From positions 927,501 through 991,500 of the forward strand of contig JAWQEG010000411.1 of NCBI GenBank assembly GCA_033782935.1: DNA of 64,000 bases. Reading direction: 5' to 3'. The stretch comes from Petrolisthes cinctipes. Its lineage: Eukaryota; Arthropoda; Malacostraca; Decapoda; Porcellanidae. This document shows, piece after piece, positions 37,201 to 50,900 of the stretch. A model generated the notes under the pieces. That model searched no databases, had not been told where the DNA came from, and saw only the letters and a list, made by a program, of their open reading frames with translations. The translations under genes were made by a program, and so were the position numbers. How positions within the stretch are numbered: the first letter of the stretch is position 1; each line of letters opens with the position of its first letter.

Positions 37201-37856
37201 TAAAAGATCGATTTTCAGTATGTTTTGGGCCTGTATTTTAAAAATACTCTAACACGGAGTAGGCATGTACAGATACCTTCTGGGACCTCTAAATATCGAA
37301 TTTTCGGGTGTTTTCGGACTGAATTTGAGATATCGATTTTTTGGCACCTAAAATGTCGATTTTTAGCATGTTTTTAGCCTATATTTTGAAAATATTCTAG
37401 CACTGTGTAGGCATGTACAGATTGCTTCTGGGACCCCAAAATATTGAATTTTCGGGTGTTTTGAGCCTGAATTTGAGATATAAACGGGTACAGAATATAC
37501 ATGCACATATTGACTTTGGGCATCTAAAATATCGATTTTCAGCATGTTTTGGGCCTGTATTTTGAAAATACTCTAACACTGAGTAGGCATGTACAGATTG
37601 GTTCTGGGACCCGAAAATATTGAATTTTCGGGTGTTTTGAGCCTGAATTTGAGATATAAACGGGTACTGAAGATGCATGCACATATCGACTTTTGTGCAC
37701 CTAAAAGATCGATTTTCAGTATGTTTTGAGCATGTATTTTGAAAATACTCTAACACGGAGTAGGCATGTACAGATCGCTTCTGGGACCCCTAAATATCGA
37801 ATTTTCGGGTGTTTTGGGACTGAATTTGAGATATCGACTTTTTGGCACCTAAAAGA
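34219..37856 (+). repeat. Irregular trimers without a clear longer period
   Basis: S monomers start at 34219, 34710, 35201, 35702, 36203, 36703, 37208 and 37709. The A monomers at 34367 and 34858 are 166 bp, the second reading CACAGTACAG. The B monomer 36527-36702 combines a 5-bp loss (GAGTAGTACAGG) with a 4-bp gain, keeping 176 bp. The B at 37027-37207 has only the gain (181 bp). Scattered single changes are more frequent here than in the 1168- or 2170-bp blocks, for example AAAAAATTG near 36107, TAGCTTG near 35358 and TTCTGCTACC near 35596, which suggests less recent homogenisation. Confidence 0.83.
36670..36689 (+). repeat. Perfect 10-bp tandem duplication inside B monomers
   Basis: Two adjacent copies of CACATTTTTG replace the usual CACATATCGACTTTTG, giving 4 extra bases. 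The same change is found at 37175-37194, 38171-38190 and 41479-41498. The last two are the same position in the two 3308-bp copies. All four B monomers also read TACAGGTC in place of TACAGATC, so they share one origin. Confidence 0.88.
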
Positions 37857-40800
37857 TCGATTTTTAGCATGTTTTTAGCCTATTTTTTGAAAATATTCTA
37901 GAGCAGTACAGATTGCTTCTGGGACCCCAAAATATTGAATTTTCGGGTGTTTTGAGCCTGAATTTGAGATATAAACGGGTACAGAAGATACATGCACATA
38001 TTGACTTTGGGCACCAAAAATATCGATTTTCAGCATGTTTTGGGCCTGAATTTTGAAAATACTCTAACACGGAGTAGGCATGTACAGGTCGCTTCAGGGA
38101 CCCCAAAATATCGAATTTTCGGGTGTTTAGGGCCAGAATTTGAGATATAAACGGGTACAGAAGATGCATGCACATTTTTGCACATTTTTGGGCACCTAAA
38201 AGATCGATTTTCAGTATGTTTTGGGCCTGTATTTTAAAAATACTCTAACACGGAGTAGGCATGTACAGATACCTTCTGGGACCTCTAAATATCGAATTTT
38301 CGGGTGTTCTCGGACTGAATTTGAGATATCGATTTTTTGGCACCTAAAATGTCGATTTTTAGCATGTTTTTAGCCTATATTTTGAAAATATTCTAGCACT
38401 GTGTAGGCATGTACAGATTGCTTCTGGGACCCCAAAATATTGAATTTTCGGGTGTTTTGAGCCTGAATTTGAGATATAAACGGGTACAGAAGATACATGC
38501 ACATATTGACTTTGGGCATCTAAAATATCGATTTTCAGCATGTTTTGGGCCTGTATTTTGAAAATACTCTAACACTGAGTAGGCATGTACAGATTGGTTC
38601 TGGGACCCGAAAATATTGAATTTTCGGGTGTTTTGAGTCTGAATTTGAGATATAAACGGGTACTGAAGATGCATGCACATATCGACTTTTGTGCACCTAA
38701 AAGATCGATTTTCAGTATGTTTTGAGCATGTATTTTGAAAATACTCTAACACGGAGTAGGCATGTACAGATCGCTTCTGGGACCCCTAAATATCGAATTT
38801 TCGGGTGTTTTGGGACTGAATTTGAGATATCGACTTTTTGGCACCTAAAAGATCGATTTTTAGCATGTTTTTAGCCTATATTTTGAAAATATTCTAGCGC
38901 AGTACAGATTGCTTCTGGGACCCCAAAATATTGAATTTTCGGGTGTTTTGAGCCTGAATTTGAGATATAAACGGGTACAGAAGATACATGCACATATTGA
39001 CTTTGGGCACCAAAAATATCGATTTTCAGCATGTTTAGGGCCTGAATTTTGAAAATACTCTAACACGGAGTAGGCATGTACAGATCGCTTCTGGGACCCC
39101 AAAATATCGAATTTTCGGGTGTTTAGGGCCTGAATTTGAGATATAAACGGGTACAGAAGATGCATGCACATATCGACTTTTGGGCACCTAAAAGATCGAT
39201 TTTCAGTATGATTTTGGCCTGTATTTTGAAAATACTCTAACACGGAGTAGGCATGTACAGATACCTTTTGGGACCTCTAAATATCGAATTTTCGGGTGTT
39301 TTGGGACTGAATTTGAGATATCGATTTTTTGGCACCTAAAATGTCGATTTTTAGCATGTTTTTAGCCTATATTTTGAAAATATTCTAGCACTGTGTAGGC
39401 ATGTACAGATTGCTTCTGGGACCCCAAAATATTGAATTTTCGGGTGTTTTCAGCCTGAATTTGAGATATAAACGGGTACAGAAGATACATGCACATATTG
39501 ACTTTGGGCACCAAAAATATCGATTTTCAGCATGTTTTGGGCCTGAATTTTGAAAATACTCTAACACGGAGTAGGCATGTACAGATCGCTTCTGGGACCC
39601 CAAAATATCGAATTTTCGGGTGTTTAGGGCCAGAATTTGAGATATAAACGGGTACAGAAGATGCATGCACATATCGACTTTTGGGCACCTAAAAGATCGA
39701 TTTTCAGTATGTTTTTGGCCTGTATTTTGAAAATACTCTAACACGGAGTAGGCATGTACAGATACCTTCTGGGACCCCTAAATATCGAATTTTCGGGTGT
39801 TTTGGGACTGAATTTGAGATATCGATTTTTTGGCACCTAAAATATCGATTTAATTTAGCATGTTTTTAGCCTATATTTTGTAAATATTCTAGCACTGAGT
39901 AGGCATGTACAGATTGCTTCTGGGACCCCAAAATATTGAATTTTCGGGTGTTTTGAGCCTGAATTTGAGATATAAACGGGTACTGAAGATGCATGCACAT
40001 ATCGACATTTGTGCACCTAAAAGATCGATTTTCAGTATGTTTTGAGCATGTATTTTGAAAATACTCTAACACGGAGTAGGCATGTACAGATCGCTTCTGG
40101 GACCCCTAAATATCGACATTTCGCGTGTTTTGGGACTGAATTTGAGATATCGACTTTTTGGCACCTAAAAGATCGATTTTTAGCATGTTTTTAGCCTATA
40201 TTTTGAAAATATTCTAGCACTGTACAGATTGCTTCTGGGACCCCAAAATATTGAATTTTTGGGTGTTTTGAGCCTGAATTTGAGATATAAACGGGTACAG
40301 AAGATACATGCACATATTGACTTTGGGCACCAAAAATATCGATTTTCAGCATGTTTTGGGCCTGAATTTTGAAAATACTCTAACACGGAGTAGGCATGTA
40401 CAGATCGCTTCTGGGACCCCAAAATATCGAATTTTCAGGTGTTTAGGGCCAGAATTTGAGATATAAACGGGTACAGAAGATGCATGCACATATCGTCTTT
40501 TGGGCACCTAAAAGATCGATTTTCAGTATGTTTTTGGCCTGTATTTTGAAAATACTCTAACACGGAGTAGGCATGTACAGATACCTTCTGGGACCTCTAA
40601 ATATCGAATTTTCGGGTTTTTTGGGACTGAATTTCAGATATCGATTTTTTGGCACCTAAAATGTCGATTTTTAGCATGTTTTTAGCCTATATTTTGAAAA
40701 TATTCTAGCACTGTGTAGGCATGTACAGATTGCTTCTGGGACCCCAAAATATTGAATTTTCGGGTGTTTTGAGCCTGAATTTGAGATATAAACGGGTACA

Positions 40801-43800
40801 GAAGATACATGCACATATTGACTTTGGGCATCTAAAATATCGATTTTCAGCATGTTTTGGGCCTGTATTTTGAAAATACTCTAACACTGAGTAGGCATGT
40901 ACAGATTGCTTCTGGGACCCCAAAATATTGAATTTTCGGGTGTTTTGAGCCTGAATTTGAGATATAAACGGGTACTGAAGATGCATGCACATATCGACTT
41001 TTGTGCACCTAAAAGATCGATTTTCAGTATGTTTTGAGCATGTATTTTGAAAATACTCTAACACGGAGTAGGCATGTACAGATACCTTCTGGGACCCCTA
41101 AATATCGAATTTTCGGGTGTTTTGGGACTGAATTTGAGATATCGACTTTTTGGCACCTAAAAGATCGATTTTTAGCATGTTTTTAGCCTATTTTTTGAAA
41201 ATATTCTAGAGCAGTACAGATTGCTTCTGGGACCCCAAAATATTGAATTTTCGGGTGTTTTGAGCCTGAATTTGAGATATAAACGGGTACAGAAGATACA
41301 TGCACATATTGACTTTGGGCACCAAAAATATCGATTTTCAGCATGTTTTGGGCCTGAATTTTGAAAATACTCTAACACGGAGTAGGCATGTACAGGTCAC
41401 TTCAGGGACCCCAAAATATCGAATTTTCGGGTGTTTAGGGCCAGAATTTGAGATATAAACGGGTACAGAAGATGCATGCACATTTTTGCACATTTTTGGG
41501 CACCTAAAAGATCGATTTTCAGTATGTTTTGGGCCTGTATTTTAAAAATACTCTAACACGGAGTAGGCATGTACAGATACCTTCTGGGACCTCTAAATAT
41601 CGAATTTTCGGGTGTTCTCGGACTGAATTTGAGATATCGATTTTTTGGCACCTAAAATGTCGATTTTTAGCATGTTTTTAGCCTATATTTTGAAAATATT
41701 CTAGCACTGTGTAGGCATGTACAGATTGCTTCTGGGACCCCAAAATATTGAATTTTCGGGTGTTTTGAGCCTGAATTTGAGATATAAACGGGTACAGAAG
41801 ATACATGCACATATTGACTTTGGGCATCTAAAATATCGATTTTCAGCATGTTTTGGGCCTGTATTTTGAAAATACTCTAACACTGAGTAGGCATGTACAG
41901 ATTGGTTCTGGGACCCGAAAATATTGAATTTTCGGGTGTTTTGAGTCTGAATTTGAGATATAAACGGGTACTGAAGATGCATGCACATATCGACTTTTGT
42001 GCACCTAAAAGATCGATTTTCAGTATGTTTTGAGCATGTATTTTGAAAATACTCTAACACGGAGTAGGCATGTACAGATCGCTTCTGGGACCCCTAAATA
42101 TCGAATTTTCGGGTGTTTTGGGACTGAATTTGAGATATCGACTTTTTGGCACCTAAAAGATCGATTTTTAGCATGTTTTTAGCCTATATTTTGAAAATAT
42201 TCTAGCGCAGTACAGATTGCTTCTTGGACCCCAAAATATTGAATTTTCGGGTGTTTTGAGCCTGAATTTGAGATATAAACGGGTACAGAAGATACATGCA
42301 CATATTGACTTTGGGCACCAAAAATATCGATTTTCAGCATGTTTAGGGCCTGAATTTTGAAAATACTCTAACACGGAGTAGGCATGTACAGATCGCTTCT
42401 GGGACCCCAAAATATCGAATTTTCGGGTGTTTAGGGCCTGAATTTGAGATATAAACGGGTACAGAAGATGCATGCACATATCGACTTTTGGGCACCTAAA
42501 AGATCGATTTTCAGTATGATTTTGGCCTGTATTTTGAAAATACTCTAACACGGAGTAGGCATGTACAGATACCTTTTGGGACCTCTAAATATCGAATTTT
42601 CGGGTGTTTTGGGACTGAATTTGAGATATCGATTTTTTGGCACCTAAAATGTCGATTTTTAGCATGTTTTTAGCCTATATTTTGAAAATATTCTAGCACT
42701 GTGTAGGCATGTACAGATTGCTTCTGGGACCCCAAAATATTGAATTTTCGGGTGTTTTCAGCCTGAATTTGAGATATAAACGGGTACAGAAGATACATGC
42801 ACATATTGACTTTGGGCACCAAAAATATCGATTTTCAGCATGTTTTGGGCCTGAATTTTGAAAATACTCTAACACGGAGTAGGCATGTACAGATCGCTTC
42901 TGGGACCCCAAAATATCGAATTTTCGGGTGTTTAGGGCCAGAATTTGAGATATAAACGGGTACAGAAGATGCATGCACATATCGACTTTTGGGCACCTAA
43001 AAGATCGATTTTCAGTATGTTTTTGGTCTGTATTTTGAAAATACTCTAACACGGAGTAGGCATGTACAGATACCTTCTGGGACCTCTAAATATCGAATTT
43101 TCGGGTGTTTTGGGACTGAATTTGAGATATCGATTTTTTGGCACCTAAAATATCGATTTAATTTAGCATGTTTTTAGCCTATATTTTGAAAATATTCTAG
43201 CACTGAGTAGGCATGTACAGATTGCTTCTGGGACCCCAAAATATTGAATTTTCGGGTGTTTTGAGCCTGAATTTGAGATATAAACGGGTACTGAAGATGC
43301 ATGCACATATCGACATTTGTGCACCTAAAAGATCGATTTTCAGTATGTTTTGAGCATGTATTTTGAAAATACTCTAACACGGAGTAGGCATGTACAGATC
43401 GCTTCTGGGACCCCTAAATATCTACATTTCGGGTGTTTTGGGACTGAATTTGAGATATCGACTTTTTGGCGCCTAAAAGATCGATTTTTAGCATGTTTTT
43501 AGCCTATATTTTGAAAATATTCTAGCACTGTACAGATTGCTTCTGGGACCCCAAAATATTGAATTTTTGGGTGTTTTGAGCCTGAATTTGAGATATAAAC
43601 GGGTACAGAAGATACATGCACATATTGACTTTGGGCACCAAAAATATCGATTTTCAGCATGTTTTGGGCCTGAATTTTGAAAATACTCTAACACGGAGTA
43701 GGCATGTACAGATCGCTTCTGGGACCTCAAAATATCGAATTTTCAGGTGTTTAGGGCCAGAATTTGAGATATAAACGGGTACAGAAGATGCATGCACATA

Positions 43801-44472
43801 TCGACTTTTGGGCACCTAAAAGATCGATTTTCAGTATGTTTTTGGCCTGTATTTTGAAAATACTCTAACACGGAGTAGGCATGTACAGATACCTTCTGGG
43901 ACCTCTAAATATCGAATTTTCGGTTTTTTTGGGACTGAATTTCAGATATCGATTTTTTGGCACCTAAAATGTCGATTTTTAGCATGTTTTTAGCCTATAT
44001 TTTGAAAATATTCTAGCACTGTGTAGGCATGTACAGATTGCTTCTGGGACCCCAAAATATTGAATTTTCGGGTGTTTTGAGCCTGAATTTGAGATATAAA
44101 CGGGTACAGAAGATACATGCACATATTGACTTTGGGCATCTAAAATATCGATTTTCAGCATGTTTTGGGCCTGTATTTTGAAAATACTCTAACACTGAGT
44201 AGGCATGTACAGATTGCTTCTGGGACCCCAAAATATTGAATTTTCGGGTGTTTTGAGCCTGAATTTGAGATATAAACGGGTACTGAAGATGCATGCACAT
44301 ATCGACTTTTGTGCACCTAAAAGATCGATTTTCAGTATGTTTTGAGCATGTATTTTGAAAATACTCTAACACGGAGTAGGCATGTACAGATACCTTCTGG
44401 GACCCCTAAATATCGAATTTTCGGGTGTTTTGGGACTGAATTTGAGATATCGACTTTTTGGTACCTAAAAGA
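37857..44472 (+). repeat. 3308-bp super-repeat, two tandem copies
   Basis: Copies 37857-41164 and 41165-44472 each hold 20 monomers with identical lengths in order: 166, 181, 148, 176, 177, 148, 166, 177, 148, 176, 177, 148, 180, 148, 166, 177, 148, 176, 177, 148. Shared markers include CTATTTTTTGAAAATATTCTAGAGCAG at the start (37883 and 41191 regions), the CACATTTTTG duplication, GGTGTTCTCGGAC, AGCGCAGTACAG, CATGTTTAGGGCCTG, GTATGATTTTGG and ATCGACATTTGTG. Visible differences are scattered single bases, for example GTCGCTTC (38089) against GTCACTTC (41397) and TCGACATTTCGCG (40113) against TCTACATTTCGGG (43421). After 44473 the A monomer is full length, so the period ends there. Confidence 0.93.
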
Positions 44473-47400
44473 TCGATTTTTAGCATGTTTTTAGCCTATA
44501 TTTTGAAAATATTCTAGCACTGAGTAGGCATGTACAGATTGCTTCTGGGACCCCAAAATATTGAATTTTCGGGTGTTTTGAGCCTGAATTTGAGATATAA
44601 ACGGGTACAGAAGATACATGCACATATTGACTTTGGGCACCAAAAATATCGATTTTCAGCATGTTTTGGGCCTGAATTTTGAAAATACTCTAACACGGAG
44701 TAGGCATGTACAGATCGCTTCTGAGACCCCAAAATATCGAATTTTCGGGTGTTTAGGGCCAGAATTTGAGATATAAACGGGTACAGAAGATGCATGCACA
44801 TATCGACTTTTGGGCACCTAAAAGATCGATTTTCAGTATGTTTTTGGCCTGTATTTTAAAAATACTCTAACACGGAGTAGGCATGTACAGATACCTTCTG
44901 GGACCTCTAAATATCGAATTTTCGGGTGTTTTCGGACTGAATTTGTGATATCGATTTTTTGGCACCTAAAATATTGATTTTCAGCATGTTTTTAGCCTAT
45001 ATTTTGAAAATATTCTAGCACTGTGTAGGCATGTACAGATTGCTTCTGGGACCCCAAAATATTGAATTTTCGGGTGTTTTGAGCCTGAATTTGAGATATA
45101 AACGGGTACAGAAGATACATGCACATATTGACTTTGGGCATCTAAAATATCGATTTTCAGCATGTTTTGGGCCTGAATTTTGAAAATACTCTAACACGGA
45201 GTAGGCATGTACAGATCGCTTCTGGGACTCCAAAATATCGAATTTTCGGGTGTTTAGGGCCAGAATTTGAGATATAAACGGGTACAGAAGATGCATGCAC
45301 ATATCGACTTTTGGGCACCTAAAAGATCGATTTTCAGTATGTTTTTGGCCTGTATTTTGAAAATACTCTAACACGGAGTAGGCATGTACAGATACCTTCT
45401 GGGACCTCTAAATATCGAATTTTCGGGTGTTTTGGGACTGAATTTGAGATATCGATTTTTTGGCACCTAAAATGTCGATTTTTAGCATGTTTTTAGCCTA
45501 TATTTTGAAAATATTCTAGCACTGTGTAGGCATGTACAGATTGCTTCTGGGACCCCAAAATATTGAATTTTTGGGTGTTTTGAGCCTGAATTTGAGATAT
45601 AAACGGGTACAGAAAATACATGCACATATTGACTTTGGGCATCTAAAATATCGATTTTCAGCATGTTTTGGGCATGTATTTTGAAACTACTCTAACACTG
45701 AGTAGGCATGTACAGATTGCTTCTGGGACCCCAAAATATTGAATTTTCGTGTGTTTTGAGCCTGAATTTGAGATATAAACGGGTACAGAAGATACATGTA
45801 CATATTGACTTTGGGCTTCTAAAATATCGATTTTCAGCATGTTTTGGGCCTGTATTTTGAAAATACTCTAACACTGAGTAGGCATGTACAGATTGCTTCT
45901 GGGACCCCAAAATATTGAATTTTCGGGTGTTTTGAGCCTGAATTTGAGATATAAACGGGTACTGAAGATGCATGCACATATCGACTTTTGTGCACATAAA
46001 AGATCGATTTTCAATATGTTTTGAGCATGTATTTTGAAAATACTCTAACACGGAGTAGGCATGTACAGATCGCTTCTGGGACCCCTAAATATCGAATTTT
46101 CGGGTGTTTTGGGACTGAATTTGAGATATCGACTTTTTGGCACCTAAAAGATCGATTTTAGCATGTTTTTACCCTATATTTTGAAAATATTCTAGCACTG
46201 AGTAGGCATGTACAGATTGCTTCTGGGACCCCAAAATATTGAATTTTCGGGTGTTTTGAGCCTGAATTTGAGATATAAACGGGTACAGAAGATACATTCA
46301 CATATTGACTTTGGGCACCAAAAATATCGATTATCAGCATGTTTTGGGCCTGAATTTTGAAAATACTCTAACACGGAGTAGGCATGTACAGATCGCTTCT
46401 GGGACCCCAAAATATCGGATTTTCGGGTGTTTTGAGCCTGAATTTGAGATATAAACGGGTACTGAAGATGCATGCACATATCGACTTTTGTGCACCTAAA
46501 AGATCGATTTTCAGTATGTTTTGAGCATGTATTTTGAAAATACTCTAACACGGAGTAGGCATGTACAGATCGCTTCTGGGACCCCTAAATATCGAATTTT
46601 CGGGTGTTTTGGGACTGAATTTGAGATATCGACTTTTTGGCACCTAAAAGATCGATTTTTAGCATGTTTTTAGCATATATTTTAAAAATATTCTAGCACA
46701 GTACAGATTGCTTCTGGGACCCAAAAATATTGAATTTTCGGGTGTTTTGAGCCTGAATTTGAGATATAAACGGGTACAGAAGATACATGCACATATTGAC
46801 TTTGGGCACCAAAAATATCGATTTTCAGCATGTTTTGGGCCTGAATTTTGAAAATACTCTAACACGGAGTAGGCATGTACAGATCGCTTCTGGGACCCCA
46901 AAATATCGAATTTTCGGGTGTTTAGGGCCTGAATTTGAGATATAAACGGGTACAGAAGATGCATGCACATATCGACTTTTGGGCACCTAAAAGATCGATT
47001 TTCAGTATGTTTTTGGCCTGTATTTTGAAAATACTCTAACACGGAGTAGGCATGTACAGATACCTTCTGGGACCTCTAAATATCGAGTTTTCGGGTGTTT
47101 TGGGACTGAATTTGAGATATCGATTTTTTGGCACCTAAAATGTCGATTTTTAGCATGTTTTTAGCCTATATTTTGAAAATATTCTAGCACTGTGTAGGCA
47201 TGTACAGATTGCTTCTGGGACCCCAAAATATTGAATTTTCGGGTGTTTTGAGCCTGAATTTGAGATATAAACGGGTACAGAAGATACATGCACATATTGA
47301 CTTTGGGCATCTAAAATATCGATTTTCAGCATGTTTTTTGCCTGTATTTTGAAAATACTCTAACACTGAGTAGGCATGTACAGATTGCTTCTGGGACCCC

Positions 47401-47986
47401 AAAATATTGAATTTTCGGGTGTTTTGAGCCTGAATTTGAGATATAAACGGGTACTGAAGATGCATGCACATATCGACTTTTGTGCACATAAAAGATCGAT
47501 TTTCAGTATGTTTTGAGCATGTATTTTGAAAATACTCTAACACGGAGTAGGCATGTACAAATCGCTTCTGGGACCCCTAAATATCGAATTTTCGGGTGTT
47601 TTGGGACTGAATTTGAGATATCGACTTTTTGGCACCTAAAAGATCGATTTTTAGCATGTTTTTAGCCTATATTTTGAAAATATTCTAGCACAGTACAGAT
47701 TGCTTCTGGGACCCCAAAATATTGAATTTTTGGGTGTTTTGAGCCTGAATTTGAGATATAAACGGGTACAGAAGATACATGCACATATTGACTTTGGGCA
47801 CCAAAAATATCGATTTTCAGCATGTTTTGGGCCTGTATTTTGAAAATACTCTAACACGGAGTAGGCATGCACAGATCGCTTCTGGGACCCCAAAATATCG
47901 AATTTTCGGGTGTTTAGGGCCAGAATTTGAGATATAAACGGGTACAGAAGATGCATGCACATATCGACTTTTGGGCACCTACGAGA
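44473..47986 (+). repeat. Trimers with one tetramer
   Basis: S monomers start at 44826, 45327, 46004, 46504, 46995 and 47496. The tetramer 45327-46003 has A1 45475, a B-head/A-tail hybrid 45651 (176 bp, with GAAACTACTC and CATGTACATATTG) and B1 45827, the same arrangement as in the 1168-bp unit. A at 46152 lost one T (TCGATTTTAGC) and is 175 bp. A at 46652 and 47644 has the CACAGTACAG form of the 10-bp deletion. The reading GGGCCTGAATTTGAGATATAAA near 46927 links it to the 3308-bp block. Confidence 0.84.
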
Positions 47987-50900
47987 TCGATTTTCAGTAT
48001 GTTTTTGGCCTGTATTTTGAAAATACTCTAACACGGAGTGCCTAGGCATGTACAGATACCTTCTGGGACCTCTAAATATCGAATTTTCGGGTGTTTTGGG
48101 ACTGAATTTGAGATATAGATTTTTGGCACCTAAAATGTCGATTTTTAGCATGTTTTTAGCCTATATTTTGAAAATATTCTAGCACTGTGTAGGCATGTAC
48201 AGATTGCTTCTGGGACCCCAAAATATTGAATTTTCGATTGTTTTGAGCCTGAATTTGAGATATAAACGGGTACAGAAGATACATGCACATATTGACTTTG
48301 GGCATCTAAAATATCGATTTTCAGCATGTTTTGGGCCTGTATTTTGAAAATACTCTAACACTGAGTAGGCATGTACAGATTGCTTCTGGGACTCCAAAAT
48401 ATTGAATTTTCGGGTGTTTTGAGCCTGAATTTGAGATATAAACGGGTACTGAAGATGCATGCACATATCGACTTTTGTGCACATAAAAGATCGATTTTCA
48501 GTATGTTTTGAGCATGTATTTTGAAAATACTCTAACACGGAGTAGGCATGTACAAATCGCTTCTGGGACCCCTAAATATCGAATTTTCGGGTGTTTTGGG
48601 ACTGAATTTGAGATATCGACTTTTTGGCACCTAAAAGATCGATTTTTAGCATGTTTTTAGCCTATATTTTGAAAATATTCTAGCACAGTACAGATTGCTT
48701 CTGGGACCCAAAAATATTGAATTTTCGGGTGTTTTGAGCCTGAATTTGAGATATAAACGGGTACAGAAGATACATGCACATATTGACTTTGGGCACCAAA
48801 AATATCGATTTTCAGCATGTTTTGGGCCTGAATTTTGAAAATACTCTAACACGGAGTAGGCATGTACAGATCGCTTCTGGGACCCCAAAATATCGAATTT
48901 TCAGGTGTTTAGGGCCTGAATTTGAGATATCGATTTTTTGGCACCTAAAATGTCGATTTTTAGCATGTTTTTAGCCTATATTTTGAAAATATTCTAGCAC
49001 TGTGTAGGCATGTACAGATTGCTTCTGGGACCCCAAAATATTGAATTTTCGGGTGTTTTGAGAATGAATTTGAGATATAAACGGGTACAGAAGATACATG
49101 CACATATTGACTTTGGGCACCAAAAATATCGATTTTCAGCATGTTTTGGGCCTGAATTTTGAAAATACTCTAACACGGAGTAGGCATGCACAGATCGCTT
49201 CTGGGACCCCAAAATATCGAATTTTCGGGTGTTTAGGGCCAGAATTTGAGATATAAACGGGTACAGAAGATGCATGCACATATCGACTTTTGGGCACCTA
49301 CGAGATCGATTTTCAGTATGTTTTTGGCCTGTATTTTGAAAATACTCTAACACGGAGTGCCTAGGCATGTACAGATACCTTCTGGGACCTCTAAATATCG
49401 AATTTTCGGGTGTTTTGGGACTGAATTTGAGATATCGATTTTTGGCACCTAAAATGTCGATTTTTAGCATGTTTTTAGCCTATATTTTGAAAATATTCTA
49501 GCACTGTGTAGGCATGTACAGATTGCTTCTGGGACCCCAAAATATTGAATTTTCGATTGTTTTGAGCCTGAATTGGAGATATAAACGGGTACAGAAGATA
49601 CATGCACATATTGACTTTGGGCATCTAAAATATCGATTTTCAGCATGTTTTGGGCCTGTATTTTGAAAATACTCTAACACTGAGTAGGCATGTACAGATT
49701 GCTTCTGGGACCCCAAAATATTGAATTTTCGGGTGTTTTGAGCCTGAATTTGAGATATAAACGGGTACTGAAGATGCATGCACATATCGACTTTTGTGCA
49801 CCTAAAAGATCGATTTTCAGTATGTTTTGAGCATGTATTTTGAAAATACTCTAACACGGAGTAGGCATGTACAGATCGCTACTGGGACCCCTAAATATCG
49901 AATTTTCGGGTGTTTTGGGACTGAATTTGAGATATCGAATTTTTGGCACCTAAAAGATCGATTTTTAGCATGTTTATAGCCTATATTTTGAAAATATTCT
50001 AGCACTGAGTAGGCATGTACAGATTGCTTCTGTGACCCCAAAATATTGAATTTTCGGGTGTTTTGAGCCTGAATTTGAGATATAAACGGGTACAGAAGAT
50101 ACATGCACATACTGACTTTGGGCATCTAAAATATCGATTTTCAGCATGTTTTGGGCCTGTATTTTGAAAATACTCTAACACGGAGTAGGCATGTACAGAT
50201 TGCTTCTGGGACCCCAAAATATTGAATTTTCGGGTGTTTTGAGCCTGAATTTGAGATATAAACGGGTACTGAAGATGCATGCACATATCGACTTTTGTGC
50301 ACCTAAAAGATCGATTTTCAGTATGTTTTGAGCATGTATTTTGAAAATAATCTAACACGGAGTAGGCATGTACAGATCGCTTCTGGGACCCCTAAATATC
50401 GAATTTTCGGGTGTTTTGGGACTGAATTTGAGATATCGACTTTTTGGCACCTAAAAGATCGATTTTTAGCATGTTTTTAGCCTATATTTTGAAAATATTC
50501 TAGCACAGTACAGATTGCTTCTGGGACCCCAAAATATTGAATTTTCGGGTGTTTTGAGCCTGAATTTGAGATATAAACGGGTACAGAAGATACATGCACA
50601 TATTGACTTTGGGCACCAAAAATATCGATTTTCAGCATGTTTTGGGCCTGAATTTTGAAAATACTCAAACACGGAGTAGGCATGCACAGATCGCTTCGGG
50701 GACCCCAAAATATCGAATTTTCGGGTGTTTAGGGCCAGAATTTGAGATATAAACGGGTACAGAAGATGCATGCACATATCGACTTTTGGGCACCTACGAG
50801 ATCGATTTTCAGTATGTTTTGGGCCTGAATTTTGAAAATACTCTAACACGGAGTAGGCATGTACAGATCGCTTCTGGGACCCCAAAATATCGAATTTTCA

